A stretch of DNA of 64,000 bases from Klebsiella sp. BIGb0407 (GTDB lineage Bacteria; Pseudomonadota; Gammaproteobacteria; Enterobacterales; Enterobacteriaceae): contig NZ_JANUEQ010000012.1 in NCBI RefSeq assembly GCF_024807845.1, forward strand, positions 45,448-109,447, read 5' to 3'. Both the position numbers and the translations under genes were made by a program. The notes under the pieces were generated by a model. It saw only the letters and a list, made by a program, of their open reading frames with translations. It made no database searches and was not told the origin of the DNA. Below, piece after piece: positions 63,312 to 64,000 of this stretch (position 1 is the first letter of the stretch; each line of letters opens with the position of its first letter).

Positions 63312-63683
63312 ATGATGGCTGTAGCGACTCGAAAAAACGGAGACGGTGGTCAGTTTGCCTCAACGCTAAAACGTATCCTGTATTCCTGTCTGGGGATCGG
63401 ATTGCTGTTCGTACTGTTGTTGGTCGTAGAGCGTCTGGTCTGGGTGAATGCCGACCGTTATCCTGTTTTTTTGACTGAGGAAATAGACGTTCCATTAATC
63501 ATAAATGCTGAAAATTTCTCAAAGATAAAAGCCCAGTTTGATGCGGTTTGTGGCGAAAAGAGAGGATCGATGGCAGTCGTTGCCAAGGAAAACGGGACTT
63601 TTTTGCGTTGCGATAATGGGATTGTTCTCGATGCCTGGCTCAAAGGTACTTACAAAATTAATGGGCCAGAAAAGGCTGGGTAG
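63312..63683 (+). CDS. single-helix anchored protein of unknown function
   Basis: The 123-residue protein has one helix at about 21-42 (ILYSCLGIGLLFVLLLVVE) and a periplasm-like soluble part with two cysteines (C79 and C99) that could form a disulphide. AAAGGAATGA precedes the start; two ATG codons are adjacent. No family is recognised. Confidence 0.6.
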   Translation: MMAVATRKNGDGGQFASTLKRILYSCLGIGLLFVLLLVVERLVWVNADRYPVFLTEEIDVPLIINAENFSKIKAQFDAVCGEKRGSMAVVAKENGTFLRCDNGIVLDAWLKGTYKINGPEKAG

Positions 63684-63735
63684 TCTCTCTCTTCCTGGCG
63701 TCTTCTTTCATCTCTTCTGAAACCGGCCTGTTTAT

Positions 63736-63765
63736 ACGGCGAGTCTGCCAAAACAGACTCGCCGT
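63736..63765 (+). terminator. strong stem-loop after the leading-region genes
   Basis: ACGGCGAGTCTG and CAGACTCGCCGT make 12 perfect pairs around CCAAAA. Only TAATAC follows, so the U tract is poor, but the stem is strong. No gene is seen from here to the end of the window (63766-64000). Confidence 0.7.
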
Positions 63766-64000
63766 TAATACTCAGCATTCCGGCAGAAAAATGCTGTCTG
63801 ACAGCGTGTGATACTCAAATGAGTTTTTCTTGCAGGACATAAATGGTCTGTCGGGCATGTCTCTGCAATGTTGTCTTACTGTCTGACTTACTCTGTTCTC
63901 TCTACGGTCAAAAGATAAAAGGCAGAACCCGGTGACACCTTCGGCTTCCCGTCCGTTCCGGCCGGGTCGTCAGCCACACTCCGCCAGACGACGAAAATAC

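Overview
The window looks like a large conjugative plasmid from an enterobacterium (order Enterobacterales). The evidence is a RepFIB-like initiator flanked by iterons, a P1-type ParA/ParB pair, a Cre-like recombinase beside a lox-like site, and a leading region of the F type (ardA, a large ParB-like gene, psiB, psiA). The decayed glv genes, the dcm fragment and the IS types are also enterobacterial. The species cannot be fixed from sequence alone. Many genes are broken and base composition changes from block to block, so the window is a mosaic.

Layout. 1-5.5 kb: right part of a Tn3-family transposon (tnpR, res, tnpA, right inverted repeat). On its left lies AT-rich DNA coding for a DUF1883 protein, a TIR-like protein and a two-helix membrane protein. 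5.5-10 kb: a gene cut by the transposon, a ParD/ParE pair, a small putative zinc protein and a P-loop ATPase fused to a PD-(D/E)XK-type nuclease. 10.2-11.5 kb: Cre homologue and a 34-bp lox-like site. 11.8-15.4 kb: small membrane proteins, remains of a Slam outer-membrane translocator and its TbpB-like substrate, and an IS3 fragment. 15.7-18.4 kb: a repeat-rich autotransporter.

19-35.5 kb is a beta-glucan/cellodextrin system. It has a cellobiose-type PTS (EIIA, EIIB, EIIC), a 6-phospho-beta-glucosidase, a LamB-like porin with a MalM-like lipoprotein, a LacI-type regulator, a GH9 endoglucanase lipoprotein and an exported GH3 glucosidase. Four copies of one palindrome (GAAAYCGRTTTC) sit in front of three transcription units, so the LacI-type protein probably controls the set. 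The inferred flow is: GH9 cuts the polymer outside, the porin admits cellodextrins, GH3 trims them in the periplasm, the PTS imports and phosphorylates cellobiose, and GH1 hydrolyses it. IS3 and IS1182 debris lies inside and beside the locus.

35.7-43.7 kb: two IS3-family elements that broke a quinone-reductase gene, then rep with two iteron arrays, a DnaA box, parA, parB and a possible centromere. 44-48 kb: a heavily decayed alpha-glucoside PTS locus (glvA, EIICB, glvR) that still keeps a clean palindromic operator, then a Phd/RelE-type toxin-antitoxin pair. 49-50.6 kb: IS200/IS605 and dcm remnants. 50.9-54.8 kb: an intact pseudouridine catabolism operon (psuK, psuG, psuT and a DUF1097 gene). 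55.6-64 kb: leading region with ardA, small unknown genes, the ParB-like gene, psiB, psiA and three small membrane proteins.
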